Below are positions 1-9,008 of a DNA stretch of 64,000 nt, one piece after another (within the stretch, counting starts at the first letter, position 1; the number at the start of each line of letters is the position of its first letter). The stretch lies in contig CAMKQH010000002.1 of the NCBI GenBank assembly GCA_946414885.1, forward strand, positions 62,001-126,000, written 5' to 3'. The position numbers were made by a program, and so were the translations under genes. The stretch comes from an uncultured Lachnospiraceae bacterium. GTDB lineage: Bacteria > Bacillota > Clostridia > Lachnospirales > Lachnospiraceae. Below the pieces are notes generated by a model. That model did not search any database and was not told where the DNA came from. It saw only the letters and a program-made list of their open reading frames with translations.

Positions 1-41
1 AAAACATTAGTTAAGAATAAGCGCAAGCGTGGCTCGGGGAA

Positions 42-1703
42 TTGCATCCGCGGGCCTTTTTGCGTTGGTGGAATATGAAAAAACCAGTCAAGAAAACGTT
101 TCGTCACATGATCTTGTTTTTGCTGCTTCTCTTTTTGGGAGGCTTTTTTGACGTGCTGAACCGGAATACGCCCATGCAAACCTTGACGTCCGTATATTAC
201 GTCAGTCTTGCCGTCGCTTACGCGGGAAGACTGTCAAACCGGATTGCTGACGGTAGGATGCGCAGATTGCTCACGGCGGTCGCGTGGATGATCGTCATCT
301 TTTTTTTGCTGCGGTGTCTAAAGTACTATGCCTTTCATGGAAACGACCTGGCGGGGAGGATGCTTTGGTATCTCTACTATTTCCCCATGCTCTTTTTACC
401 GACGATATCCTTCTGGGCGGCTCTGGCCATGGACGCCGACGGAAAAAAGATTTTTGAGAGACTGCGCGCGCTCACGGGAATCGTTTCCGGGGGACTTTTG
501 GCATGTGTGTTGACCAATGACCTTCATCAAATGGTTTTCCGTTTTTTGCCCGGACTTCAAAACTGGGATTCGAATTATCAGTATGGCCTTGTCTATTACG
601 CGGTGGCGGCATGGACGATCCTGATATTTGCGGGATCCGTGGTTGTGCTGACAAAGAAATGTCATGTCTCCCTTGGGAAGCGCTTGTTCTGGGTGCCACT
701 GATTCCCGTTGGATTGGGTTTTCTGTATTCTTTTCTTTATGTCCTCGGAATGCCGCCCAAATGGAACGGAATTAACGTGGTTGAGTTCCCGGAAGTCGCA
801 AGCTTTGTCGTGGCGTGTTTCTGGGAATGTTGCATTTGCATTGGCCTGATCCCGTCGAACGAGGGCTATGACGAGCTGTTCAACAACAGTGACCTTGCCG
901 TGCAGATCACGGACGCAGACGGAAACGTAAAATTTTCATCCGCAACGGCAGTCAGACTCACTAAGGAGCAAATGAACGCCGACGTGCAGCTTAATGAAAA
1001 TACAGTGCTCCGGCGTGCGCCGATCCGCGGAGGCTTCGTCTATTGGCAGAGCGACGTCTCCAAGCTAAACGCACTGAATGAGGAATTGAAGGAATTGGAA
1101 GAGCGGCTGTCGGAGGAAACGGAATTGATCCGGTTAAAGAATGAGGATCAGATCAAAAGAGCCGCCATAGATGAGAAGAACCGGGTATATGACAAGATAG
1201 CGGAAGCAGTACGGACAAGGTCACAGAAGATAGCATCACTTGCGCAGATGGCGGAAGAGCAGATGGCGGAAAATGAGGGGTATCAGGAGAGCATGCGCTG
1301 GATTTGCTTTTACGGCACTTTCTTAAAGAGATTTGCCAATCTGATGCTTCTGGCGGAGGGACATGAAACGCTTCCAGTCGTGGAATTGAACCTTGCAACG
1401 TCCGAAACCCTGCACGCCCTTTCGGAGCTTGGCGTCAGCGTGTCCAAAAGGGATGAGTCGGAGGGCGAGATTGCATCACGGCTGGCCCTGAACGCTTATG
1501 AGACGTTGCAGAGAATGCTTGAGTGCATGGGCGAAAACCTGCGTGGCGTCTACGTGCGTCTTACAAAGGCTGAGTGCAAGGTGGTTCTGGAAGGAGAAAG
1601 AATTGATTTTCCGGAAGACTTGGCGGCGGCGGTTTCCCTGCAATGGGAGGACGACGCATGCTACGCAAGACTTTCCCTCTTGGAAGGGGGTGAAGTCCGG
1701 TGA
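42..1703 (+). CDS. Polytopic membrane sensor with degenerate kinase-like C-terminus
   Basis: The first half of this 553-residue protein has seven or eight hydrophobic segments (about residues 20-285), like the 7TM N-terminal domain of some histidine kinases. A small sensor-like stretch, a coiled coil (about 345-415) and a helical region follow. The C-terminus has the length and position of a kinase ATPase domain but shows no convincing N, G1 or G2 box, so it may be a pseudokinase. The frame opens at a TTG at 42 after in-frame stops at 12 and 18; an ATG at 75 is an alternative start. The end overlaps the next gene by 4 bases (GTGA), so the two are translationally coupled. I infer that it is the sensing partner of the kinase encoded next. 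The ligand is unknown. Confidence 0.6.
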   Translation: MHPRAFLRWWNMKKPVKKTFRHMILFLLLLFLGGFFDVLNRNTPMQTLTSVYYVSLAVAYAGRLSNRIADGRMRRLLTAVAWMIVIFFLLRCLKYYAFHGNDLAGRMLWYLYYFPMLFLPTISFWAALAMDADGKKIFERLRALTGIVSGGLLACVLTNDLHQMVFRFLPGLQNWDSNYQYGLVYYAVAAWTILIFAGSVVVLTKKCHVSLGKRLFWVPLIPVGLGFLYSFLYVLGMPPKWNGINVVEFPEVASFVVACFWECCICIGLIPSNEGYDELFNNSDLAVQITDADGNVKFSSATAVRLTKEQMNADVQLNENTVLRRAPIRGGFVYWQSDVSKLNALNEELKELEERLSEETELIRLKNEDQIKRAAIDEKNRVYDKIAEAVRTRSQKIASLAQMAEEQMAENEGYQESMRWICFYGTFLKRFANLMLLAEGHETLPVVELNLATSETLHALSELGVSVSKRDESEGEIASRLALNAYETLQRMLECMGENLRGVYVRLTKAECKVVLEGERIDFPEDLAAAVSLQWEDDACYARLSLLEGGEVR

Positions 1704-2917
1704 TCAATGGAAACGCGGAAACTCTTTGGCATTGGAACGGAATCGGTGCGGTAAGCATTTTCCTGTTCCTGCTGGGCATATGTAATCTGGTGCTTTCGCT
1801 GCGGCAAAAAAAGCGGTTATTCTTTATCATTTCCCTGTGCCTGGTCTGTGCCGGTACGGTGATCCTGAGCTTCGCCTATGCGGTGCTTAAGGGCTTCGAG
1901 ACTTCGATAAGACCGTGGCAGCTTTGGCTGGCGTTCTTGCCCCTTTGGGGGATCGCAGTCTGGAATTCCTACGGGAATCTCCGCTGGAATCAAATGCACG
2001 TTACGCCTTTGTCCATTCAGGAGAGTTTTGAAAAACTGACGGAAGGAATTTGTTATTATCGCGAGGGCGGACAGTGCATTCTGGTGAACGGAAGCATGCA
2101 GGAGATCTGCAGGATGCTGACGGGAAGGGCCCTGCGCAACGGGGAAGAATTTGCCGGAGCGGTCTTGGGCAAGGATGAATCGAAGATCATCACCATGGGG
2201 AACGGCCGGACCAAAGGCTTTTCCAAACGCAGGGTATCGTTTGCGGGCGAGGAAGTATGGGAGATCCTGGCGGCTGACCTGACGGAGCTTTATGGGAAAA
2301 CGAGGCAGCTTCAGGCAGAAAACGAAAGGCTACGGGAATTCCAAAAGCATTTGACGGAATATCATGCAGAACAGCGGGATACCGTTCGCAGGGAGGAGAT
2401 CCTCTCTGCCAAAATGAGTATTCATGACGAGATGAACCGTCTCCTTTTGGCGACCAGAACTGCCATGGCCAGGGGTGACGTGGAGGAAGGAAAGAAGGCG
2501 CTTCTCGCCTGGAAAAACAATGCATTGCTCCTTTGCCGGGAAGCCCAAGGGACTTCGGATGCGGAAGCGCTTAGGGATCTTCACGTCATCGCGGCATCCA
2601 TGGGAATCGAATTGTTGACGGATGGGGACCTTACAATGACGCAGGAAGCTTTGGCGCTCTTTGTGGCGGCGACGCGAGAGGCAATGGTCAATGCCGTAAA
2701 GCATGCCAAGGCGCAAAAACTCTTTGTCACGGCGAAGGCAGAGACTGACGGGACGAAGACTGTCACTTATAAAAATGACGGCATTCCCCCCGCGGAGCCC
2801 GTGCGGGCGGCCGGAGGACTTGTCAATCTTCGGCAACGGCTGGAAAGGGCCGGCGGAAGCATGGAGATCGCGTCGCAGCCGGAGTTTTGCCTCACGGTGC
2901 GGATACCGCGGGCGTAG
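1700..2917 (+). CDS. Sensor histidine kinase, NarL/LuxR-partner type
   Basis: 405 residues with three hydrophobic segments (about 12-32, 40-62, 73-90), a PAS-like middle (about 105-200), a coiled coil, and a dimerisation helix whose phosphoacceptor is probably His242 in IHDEMN. The C-terminal ATPase domain shows an N box (REAMVNAVKHA) and a G box (GGLVNLRQRLERAGG), as in kinases that pair with LuxR-type regulators. The GTG start at 1700 overlaps the previous stop and has GGAAGGGGG 9 bases upstream. It very likely phosphorylates the regulator encoded at 3037. The signal is not evident, and the large membrane domain of the upstream gene may supply it. Confidence 0.8.
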   Translation: MINGNAETLWHWNGIGAVSIFLFLLGICNLVLSLRQKKRLFFIISLCLVCAGTVILSFAYAVLKGFETSIRPWQLWLAFLPLWGIAVWNSYGNLRWNQMHVTPLSIQESFEKLTEGICYYREGGQCILVNGSMQEICRMLTGRALRNGEEFAGAVLGKDESKIITMGNGRTKGFSKRRVSFAGEEVWEILAADLTELYGKTRQLQAENERLREFQKHLTEYHAEQRDTVRREEILSAKMSIHDEMNRLLLATRTAMARGDVEEGKKALLAWKNNALLLCREAQGTSDAEALRDLHVIAASMGIELLTDGDLTMTQEALALFVAATREAMVNAVKHAKAQKLFVTAKAETDGTKTVTYKNDGIPPAEPVRAAGGLVNLRQRLERAGGSMEIASQPEFCLTVRIPRA

Positions 2918-3036
2918 ATGAAAATGCCCACGCGGATGATCCGGTTGGGGGAAAACACAAGGTCGTCGGAGCGAATGAAATTGCTTGCGCGGATGAGTGA
3001 GGACGATGGGATTATATTGCGTACGGAGGATGAAAG

Positions 3037-3660
3037 ATGGCGTATCGGGTGTTGATCGTGGAAGATCAGGAGATGCCAAGACAACTCTTTGAAATCTATA
3101 TTCAATCGAGTGAAAATTATGAGCTTGCAGGCACGCTGACCAATGCTTCATTGGCAGTGGATCTTTGCAGGGCCGGCGGGATCGACCTGGTGTTGATGGA
3201 CGTTTGCACGGCCCTTGGAAGCAATGGACTTGACGCTGCGGAAGAGATCAAGAGGGAATTCCCGCAGATCAAGGTGATCATCGTGACTTCCATGCCGGAA
3301 TTTTCCTGGCTGGAAAGGGCGCGGCGGATTGGCGTGGATTCGTTTTGGTACAAGGAGGCGCAGAAGGACACGATCCTGAACGTCTGCGACCGTACCATGG
3401 CGGGAGAGAGTATCTATCCTGACGAGACGCCCTGCGTATCCATCGGAGCGGTGACAAATCATGACTTTACGGACCGCGAGCTGCAGATCCTGAAAGAACT
3501 GATCACGGGCGACAGCAACGCGGAGATCGGAGCGCGGCTTGGCATTTCCGCTGGAACCATCAAGCGCCACGTGGAGAACATGCTGAAAAAGACTGGCTTC
3601 CACACAAGGACTGAGCTCGTGGCCGAGGCCGGAAGACTCGGGATCGTGATGCGCTTCTAA
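3037..3660 (+). CDS. Response regulator, NarL/FixJ family (REC + LuxR HTH)
   Basis: 207 residues. The receiver domain (about 1-125) carries the acidic pocket (VEDQE near the start), phosphoacceptor Asp55 in LVLMDV, and a conserved Lys in FWYKEA. The C-terminal LuxR-type helix-turn-helix (about 143-205) contains FTDRELQILKEL and the recognition region SAGTIKRHVENMLKKTG. It is the DNA-binding output of the two upstream sensor genes; the 119-base gap and a good GGAGGATGAAAG ribosome site suggest one operon. Targets are unknown; the surface-protein genes just downstream are candidates by position only. Confidence 0.9.
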   Translation: MAYRVLIVEDQEMPRQLFEIYIQSSENYELAGTLTNASLAVDLCRAGGIDLVLMDVCTALGSNGLDAAEEIKREFPQIKVIIVTSMPEFSWLERARRIGVDSFWYKEAQKDTILNVCDRTMAGESIYPDETPCVSIGAVTNHDFTDRELQILKELITGDSNAEIGARLGISAGTIKRHVENMLKKTGFHTRTELVAEAGRLGIVMRF

Positions 3661-3687
3661 CGTGTGGGCGGTAGTTTGTTGGAGAAT

Positions 3688-3899
3688 GGTAGTAAAGCGC
3701 GAGGATCGTACCGCCTGGAGGCGGAAAACGGAAGCCAGGCGGTAGTAAAGTGCGAGGATAGTACCGCCAGGAGGCGGAAAACGGAAGCCAGGCGGTAGTA
3801 AAGTGCGAGGATCGTACCGCCAGGAGGCGGAAAACGGAAGCCAGGCGGTAGTAAAGCGTGCGGATAGTACCGCCGGGAGGCGGAAAACGGAAGCCAGGC
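3688..3899. repeat. 53-bp tandem repeat, four units
   Basis: Four units begin at 3688, 3741, 3794 and 3847, exactly 53 bases apart, with only a few substitutions between them. Each begins GGTAGTAAAG, has TACCGCC near the middle, and ends GGAAGCCAGGC. GGCGGTA and TACCGCC are complementary, so every unit junction can form a short hairpin. Because 53 is not a multiple of 3, long open frames read through the array on the minus strand change frame in each unit, which argues against coding. It lies between a regulator gene and a large surface-protein gene. Confidence 0.93.
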
Positions 3900-3989
3900 A
3901 AAAGGCTACGGGTGAAAAGGCGGAAATGATAATTAGGTTCAAATGACGGAAGCCAAGGATTTCTTTACAATTGAGGATGTTAAATATGA

Positions 3990-4018
3990 AAAAATGTGCC
4001 GATTGGCACATTTTTTTG
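3990..4018 (+). terminator. Rho-independent terminator after the regulator operon
   Basis: The stem AATGTGCC / GGCACATT has a GATT loop and is followed directly by seven T. It separates the signalling operon and tandem repeat from the surface-protein gene. Confidence 0.85.
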
Positions 4019-4044
4019 TTGCGCGCATCGTGATAAAATAGTAT
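4016..4044 (+). promoter_or_regulatory. Candidate sigma-A promoter for the 4106 surface protein
   Basis: TTGTTG at 4016-4021 and TAGTAT at 4039-4044 are 17 bases apart, with TAAAAT overlapping just upstream. The -35 box lies in the T tract of the preceding terminator. The match is moderate. Confidence 0.45.
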
Positions 4045-4105
4045 GTGAGAAAGTGTTTTTGAGCAAGAATTAGGTATTTCAAAAACGGCAACGGGAGGAG
4101 AAAAC

Positions 4106-7100
4106 ATGTTGAAGAAGTTCAAAACAGTACTAACGATCGCGTGCATGGCGTTTGTGTTCCTGGTGATGAATGCAAAGGCCTTGGCGTATACGGGCACGGG
4201 TACGGAAGAGGATCCGTACGTGGTGTATACCTATGCGGAATTAGCTAGTTTAGTTAATTACAATGATGCCTGGGATTATGGTTCAAGTGAAAATCCGGTA
4301 TGCTATAAATTAGGCCAAGACATTATATCGACAGATAACGTCAATGATGATTTGATGATGTTTGTTGGCAAGGATAATGGACCTAATTTCCTTCGCATAG
4401 ATCTTGCCGGACACAAGATGTCCAGAAAGTCCACGTCAACAGACATTGCAATGTTCGTTATCCTAAGAGGGGCGTTAATTATTGACGATAGTATTGGGGG
4501 AGGCTCCATCTATTGTTCCATAAGCCATGGCTATAACGGATATGGCGATATTTTTCATATGAAACCCAAGTATACTAGTAGCGTACAGGGTGATCTGATC
4601 ATTAATGGCGGAATCTTTGAGGTTACGGGAGCGTTGGGTAAGATCATTACTAGTGGTGCTTCGGGTGGAACCGTTACCATAAATGATGGTGTTTTTATTG
4701 GGGAAATTTGTGATAATCGCTATTTTTCCTCTGGATCGGTAACAAACTATTGTATTAATGGCGGTTTATTTACACAAATCACCATTGATGGGCAAGGAGA
4801 TATTTCTTTAAATAACTGCACCGTCAAATTATTAAGAAGCTCTGGATATAATAAAATAAGCAGCTTTATAAAAGAGGGGTCAATAGTAACTGTTGATGGC
4901 AATGTAGTAAGCGACCTTAACGTTACGGAACTCAGCGGAAATATTGAGATCAGCGATCCAAATAGTCCCAAGATCACGCAGCAGTTGGAGTCTTACACCT
5001 TCCCTTACCTTGGCACAGAGCATGCTTATGCCATTACCGTGGAGAATGCGGAAAGCGGCACGTGGTACGTGGTGGACGATGAGAATAATCGATATACCAG
5101 CGACTACATTATGGAGCAGGGCTGGGCGGACATAGAATTTAAGAAAAGCGGAAACACGCATAAGATGGTATTTTCCAACGTGACGGCTGACCTTGACGGC
5201 ATGAAGGTATACTGCAAGATCAAGGGCAATGGGTATACCATTAAGTCTTCCGAGGCCGAGATTCACGTGGCCAAAAAGGTGAAGGATATCTCTGCGGAAA
5301 TCACGAACCTGAACAAGGCCGTGGCGGGAAGAAGCGCCAATGCCTTTACCGGCGTAAGACTGCGTGATTTCAGAGGACGCACGACAGAGTATCAGTCTGG
5401 ATCCGTGCAGTGGCATACGGCGGACGGAACGCTTTTTGAGGGGAAGCTGGTTAAGGACGCGAACATGAAAATTCGGATCAGCATTGACCTGACCGACGGA
5501 TATGAGTTCGCGGATGACGCTGGCTGCACGGTAAAGAACGTAAGCGGATCCGACGTGACGGCGACGAAGCTTGCTGACCAAAGCACGGCAACGCACGCAG
5601 TATTTGAGATTCCATACGTTGTTCAAGAGGCGGCAGACTGGAGCTTTAGCAGCTATGCGGTTAGAATTGAAAACGGATTGGGCCTCACCGTGGATGATCC
5701 CATGGAAAGGCCGGGCTTAAATGCGGAGTATTCCGACGTGATCAGGAACTGGAGGCCTGGAAAGTACGTTCTTCTGAGACCAAGCATCCCAGACGGGAAA
5801 GAGCTTGATTATTGGGCCGTTACGGTTCAATTTGCAATTCCCAAGAGTACGATTGGAGGTTTTGACGTTACCACGTATTCCTATGAGGACACGCTCTCTG
5901 AAACCTTCTTCAGTGAGATAGATCCGATGAAGCTGAGCGCGAGCGATCGGAAAACGGTGAACGCGGCCATTAAGGCGGGGCTTAACGTAGGTTGCGTGGT
6001 TAGGCTAACGCCCGTATTTAGGGATAAGCCCGTCACGTGCGTGGTTTCCTTTGACGCAAACGGCGGTGAGGGAACCATGGGGAACAAGCAGGTGCGGCAG
6101 TTTGAGAAATATCTGTTGCCCGCTTGCAAGTTCACCTGGACGGGACATGATTTCATCGGCTGGACCGTTGGAGATGGAACGGAAGTTTATCAGCCGGGCA
6201 CCAGTATCGATATTACCGGGGACGTGACGCTCCACGCACAGTGGAAGCTTTCCGTCTGCTTGATCATGGTGGATCTGGGATCGACTTCGGAACGGAAGGG
6301 AGAAGTAAAATTTAACGGAAGCGTCCAAGCGGCGTACTTCTGCGACTACGGCAGCATTGTGACGCTGGAGGCAGTTCCCTTTTCGGGCTATGAATTTAAG
6401 CAGTGGGAAGAGAATGGGGCAGGAATCTATGGTCTGCCCAACTACACCTTTGCCGCGGAGGGGGACCGCGTCCTGACTCCCGTGTTTGAGACAAAGAAGG
6501 TGAGGATTCACTTTGAGGGAAATTACGGACAGGGCACCATGGCGGATCAGAGGGTAGAATATGATTCCCTTTACACGCTTCCCGAGTGTGGTTTTACCAA
6601 TGAATACGCGACCTTCATCGGTTGGAAGGTAGGCTACGGTGACAGCGTGGATCCGACGATCTGCCAGCCTGGAAAGCAGTTCCGGTTTACGGATGACGTG
6701 ACGGTGACCGCGCAGTGGGAATATACGGAGCTGCCGCTGGTGAAGGAGCTTATTCCGGATGATAAGTTCCGCGCGTATTTGAGAAGTGATGAAATTGACA
6801 AGGACGGTGACGGAAAATTAAGTCAAAGGGAATTAAGTCGGGCCAATAATCTTAAATGTAATGGCTTGGGAATTTCAAATCTGGAGGGCGTCCAATATTT
6901 TTATGAATTGAACTATTTACTTTGCGATGATAATAATCTTACCTCCATTGACGTTAGCAGGAATTCTAAGCTGCTAACCTTAAGCTGTAGAAACAATCAG
7001 TTGACAAAATTGAACGTAAGTCAAAACAGTGAGCTCACTTCGCTGTATATTACGGGAAATTCTATTTCTGACATAAACTTGAAGAATAATAAGAAATTAT

Positions 7101-8851
7101 CGATTGTTGATTTAAGCGGAAATCCTTTGAAGACGCTTGACGTAAGTGATTTGAGTGAATTAACGCAGTTTTCAGCTTCAAATTGTCAACTAACAAGTCT
7201 GACTTTAGGGACGCATCCTGACCTGGAATACTTATGGTGTGATACGAATCCTGACCTGGCATTCTTGAATCTGAACGGCTGCCCGAATCTGCTGTATTTG
7301 CAATGTGATCAGACGAAGCTTACGGACCTTAATTTCAGTCTGCTTACAAAGCTCATCGAGTTGCACTATAGTGATGTTTCTTTATTGACGGAATTAGATT
7401 TGAGTGCCAATGCGTTATTAGAGCGCGTATACGTAGAAAACTGTAATCTTTCGAGCATTCATCTTTCTAATCTTTCAGAGCTTATAACTTTATCTGTCAA
7501 AGGGAATGCACTTACTCAGCTGGATGTTTCCGAGAACCCAATGCTGGATTATTTGAATTGCACGAATAATCAGTTATCGGTTCTTGACGTTAGCAATTGT
7601 GACAAGCTAAAGAAGGGCGGCGGCGGAAGGGTATACGTGGACAAAGGCGTCATTGTTTACGAGACGACGCCGGAACGCTATACCGTTACCGTGCAATGTG
7701 ATACGGCGCTGGGCTCCGTTTCCATCGCGTCCAACACTTGGATCCAGGCGGACAAGGTAACGGTGACGGCGACGCCGAAGGATGGCTGCTTCTTCGTTGC
7801 GTGGAAGGAAAACGGCGAGGTTGTTTCCGAGGATGCAACGTACGTCTTTACGGCTGATAAGAACCGGAATCTGGTAGCAGAGTTTGTGGATGAGCTTATC
7901 CTCATGGATGATCACCTGAAGATTTCGAAGAAGTCTTTGACGCTTTACGATACCATCACGATCGACTTTAAGATATCGGCGTCGGCGCTGGAGGGATATC
8001 ATGATCCTTATCTTGTCGTAACGCAAAATGGCGCAACGGATAGGATTACCAATTATGCGACGAGTGATGACGGAACGATATTGATCTTTACGTATAGGGT
8101 TGCGCCGCACAAAATGGGTGACAAGGTGACGGCAGTTCCGCACGCGCTGAATGCATATGGAGCAGACGTGACGGGCAAAAGCACGGAGTATTCCGTCGTG
8201 GATTATTGCATAAACATATTAGGCAACGTGAAATATCAGACTGACGATTATGCGGTTCTCAGAAGACTCTTGGTCGACATCCTGCTCTATGGCGACGCGG
8301 CGCAGGTTTTCATGAATTATAAGACGGATAAGCTGGCAAGCAAAATCCTGTCAGACGAGCAGCGCGCAATGGGAACGGACGTGAGTGCGGCGATGACGTA
8401 TCGATCCGTCAGGAAAAAGGAGTATTTGAAGGTTGAAGAGGAAGATGCACTGGCTCACATTGATGCGGTTGCGCTTTACCTTGAGGCTGCGGTGAACGTA
8501 CAATTTAAGTTCTCAACGAGCGATCCTTCGGGTCTCCGCGTGGTGATCACGGATAACGAGAATTGCACGCACGTGATCGCGGAGTATCCGGCTAACCGGG
8601 AAATCATTGACGACAATGGGCTTTATTACGTGAACGTTGATTGCCTGAATGCCGGCGAGATGAGAAAGACTATTTATGCGACCGTGATGCAGGGTGATAA
8701 AAAGGTCAGCAACACGTTCCGGTATAGCATCGAATCCTACGCGGCATCCATGACGAACAGGGAGGGCTACGAGAACCTTGGCCTGTTGCTTGACGCAATG
8801 ATGCGCTACGGTGATTCTGCAGCATCCTTTGTGGAAGAGTTAAATAGATAA
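4106..8851 (+). CDS. Large secreted surface protein: beta-helix-like, InlB repeats, EF hand, LRRs, shared C-terminal region
   Basis: 1581 residues with a signal peptide (Lys-rich start, hydrophobic core to about residue 27). In order: a beta-helix-like part with repeated NGG-F strands (about 30-280); linker/Ig-like parts; InlB-type repeats (about 644-714 and 798-872, with DANGGEGTM and FIGW motifs; a divergent one between); a perfect EF-hand loop at 898-909 (DKDGDGKLSQRE); leucine-rich repeats of internalin type (about 915-1175); another divergent InlB repeat; and a C-terminal region from about 1267 shared with the proteins at 9009 and 49174. There is no LPXTG motif or SLH domain. Probably an adhesin or carbohydrate-contact protein. 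The ribosome site GGGAGGAG supports the start. The LRR and N-terminal stretches are more AT-rich than the rest, suggesting a mosaic gene. Confidence 0.85.
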   Translation: MLKKFKTVLTIACMAFVFLVMNAKALAYTGTGTEEDPYVVYTYAELASLVNYNDAWDYGSSENPVCYKLGQDIISTDNVNDDLMMFVGKDNGPNFLRIDLAGHKMSRKSTSTDIAMFVILRGALIIDDSIGGGSIYCSISHGYNGYGDIFHMKPKYTSSVQGDLIINGGIFEVTGALGKIITSGASGGTVTINDGVFIGEICDNRYFSSGSVTNYCINGGLFTQITIDGQGDISLNNCTVKLLRSSGYNKISSFIKEGSIVTVDGNVVSDLNVTELSGNIEISDPNSPKITQQLESYTFPYLGTEHAYAITVENAESGTWYVVDDENNRYTSDYIMEQGWADIEFKKSGNTHKMVFSNVTADLDGMKVYCKIKGNGYTIKSSEAEIHVAKKVKDISAEITNLNKAVAGRSANAFTGVRLRDFRGRTTEYQSGSVQWHTADGTLFEGKLVKDANMKIRISIDLTDGYEFADDAGCTVKNVSGSDVTATKLADQSTATHAVFEIPYVVQEAADWSFSSYAVRIENGLGLTVDDPMERPGLNAEYSDVIRNWRPGKYVLLRPSIPDGKELDYWAVTVQFAIPKSTIGGFDVTTYSYEDTLSETFFSEIDPMKLSASDRKTVNAAIKAGLNVGCVVRLTPVFRDKPVTCVVSFDANGGEGTMGNKQVRQFEKYLLPACKFTWTGHDFIGWTVGDGTEVYQPGTSIDITGDVTLHAQWKLSVCLIMVDLGSTSERKGEVKFNGSVQAAYFCDYGSIVTLEAVPFSGYEFKQWEENGAGIYGLPNYTFAAEGDRVLTPVFETKKVRIHFEGNYGQGTMADQRVEYDSLYTLPECGFTNEYATFIGWKVGYGDSVDPTICQPGKQFRFTDDVTVTAQWEYTELPLVKELIPDDKFRAYLRSDEIDKDGDGKLSQRELSRANNLKCNGLGISNLEGVQYFYELNYLLCDDNNLTSIDVSRNSKLLTLSCRNNQLTKLNVSQNSELTSLYITGNSISDINLKNNKKLSIVDLSGNPLKTLDVSDLSELTQFSASNCQLTSLTLGTHPDLEYLWCDTNPDLAFLNLNGCPNLLYLQCDQTKLTDLNFSLLTKLIELHYSDVSLLTELDLSANALLERVYVENCNLSSIHLSNLSELITLSVKGNALTQLDVSENPMLDYLNCTNNQLSVLDVSNCDKLKKGGGGRVYVDKGVIVYETTPERYTVTVQCDTALGSVSIASNTWIQADKVTVTATPKDGCFFVAWKENGEVVSEDATYVFTADKNRNLVAEFVDELILMDDHLKISKKSLTLYDTITIDFKISASALEGYHDPYLVVTQNGATDRITNYATSDDGTILIFTYRVAPHKMGDKVTAVPHALNAYGADVTGKSTEYSVVDYCINILGNVKYQTDDYAVLRRLLVDILLYGDAAQVFMNYKTDKLASKILSDEQRAMGTDVSAAMTYRSVRKKEYLKVEEEDALAHIDAVALYLEAAVNVQFKFSTSDPSGLRVVITDNENCTHVIAEYPANREIIDDNGLYYVNVDCLNAGEMRKTIYATVMQGDKKVSNTFRYSIESYAASMTNREGYENLGLLLDAMMRYGDSAASFVEELNR

Positions 8852-8869
8852 GCTTTTGAGTTGCACAAA

Positions 8870-8910
8870 AAGAGGCACGGGATCCTGCGGGAACCCGCGC
8901 TTCTTTTTTG
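8870..8910 (+). terminator. Rho-independent terminator
   Basis: AAGAGGCACGGG at 8870-8881 pairs with CCCGCGCTTCTT at 8894-8905 with one mismatch and one wobble, and a T run follows. It ends the 4106 gene. Confidence 0.8.
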
Positions 8911-8953
8911 TTTAGAGCGTGAATTTACGTGGTGGCAACGTCACGTCATTATG

Positions 8954-8982
8954 TTGCGATTTTGGGGAAAATCTGATATAAT
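8954..8982 (+). promoter_or_regulatory. Sigma-A promoter for the 9009 gene
   Basis: TTGCGA at 8954-8959 and a perfect TATAAT at 8977-8982 are 17 bases apart, 26 bases before the ATG. The second surface-protein gene therefore has its own promoter. Confidence 0.85.
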
Positions 8983-9008
8983 TTTTAAAACTTTAAGGAG
9001 GTGCGTCA

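Noticed and set aside
2330..3151. Minus-strand 273-codon open frame
   Set aside because: It is antisense to the sensor kinase gene, has no recognisable motif, and its composition follows from the codons of the real gene.
3688..3899. CRISPR array
   Set aside because: The units are contiguous and nearly identical over all 53 bases, with no unique spacers and no cas genes.
3148..4197. Long minus-strand open frames across the 53-bp repeats (up to 349 codons)
   Set aside because: They overlap a solid response-regulator gene, have no ribosome site, and arise from the repeat lacking stops in some frames.
4106..8851. LPXTG sortase signal or SLH anchoring in the surface proteins
   Set aside because: The C-termini end in the YGDSA helix without a hydrophobic tail or positively charged end, and no SLH motif is seen in the three proteins.
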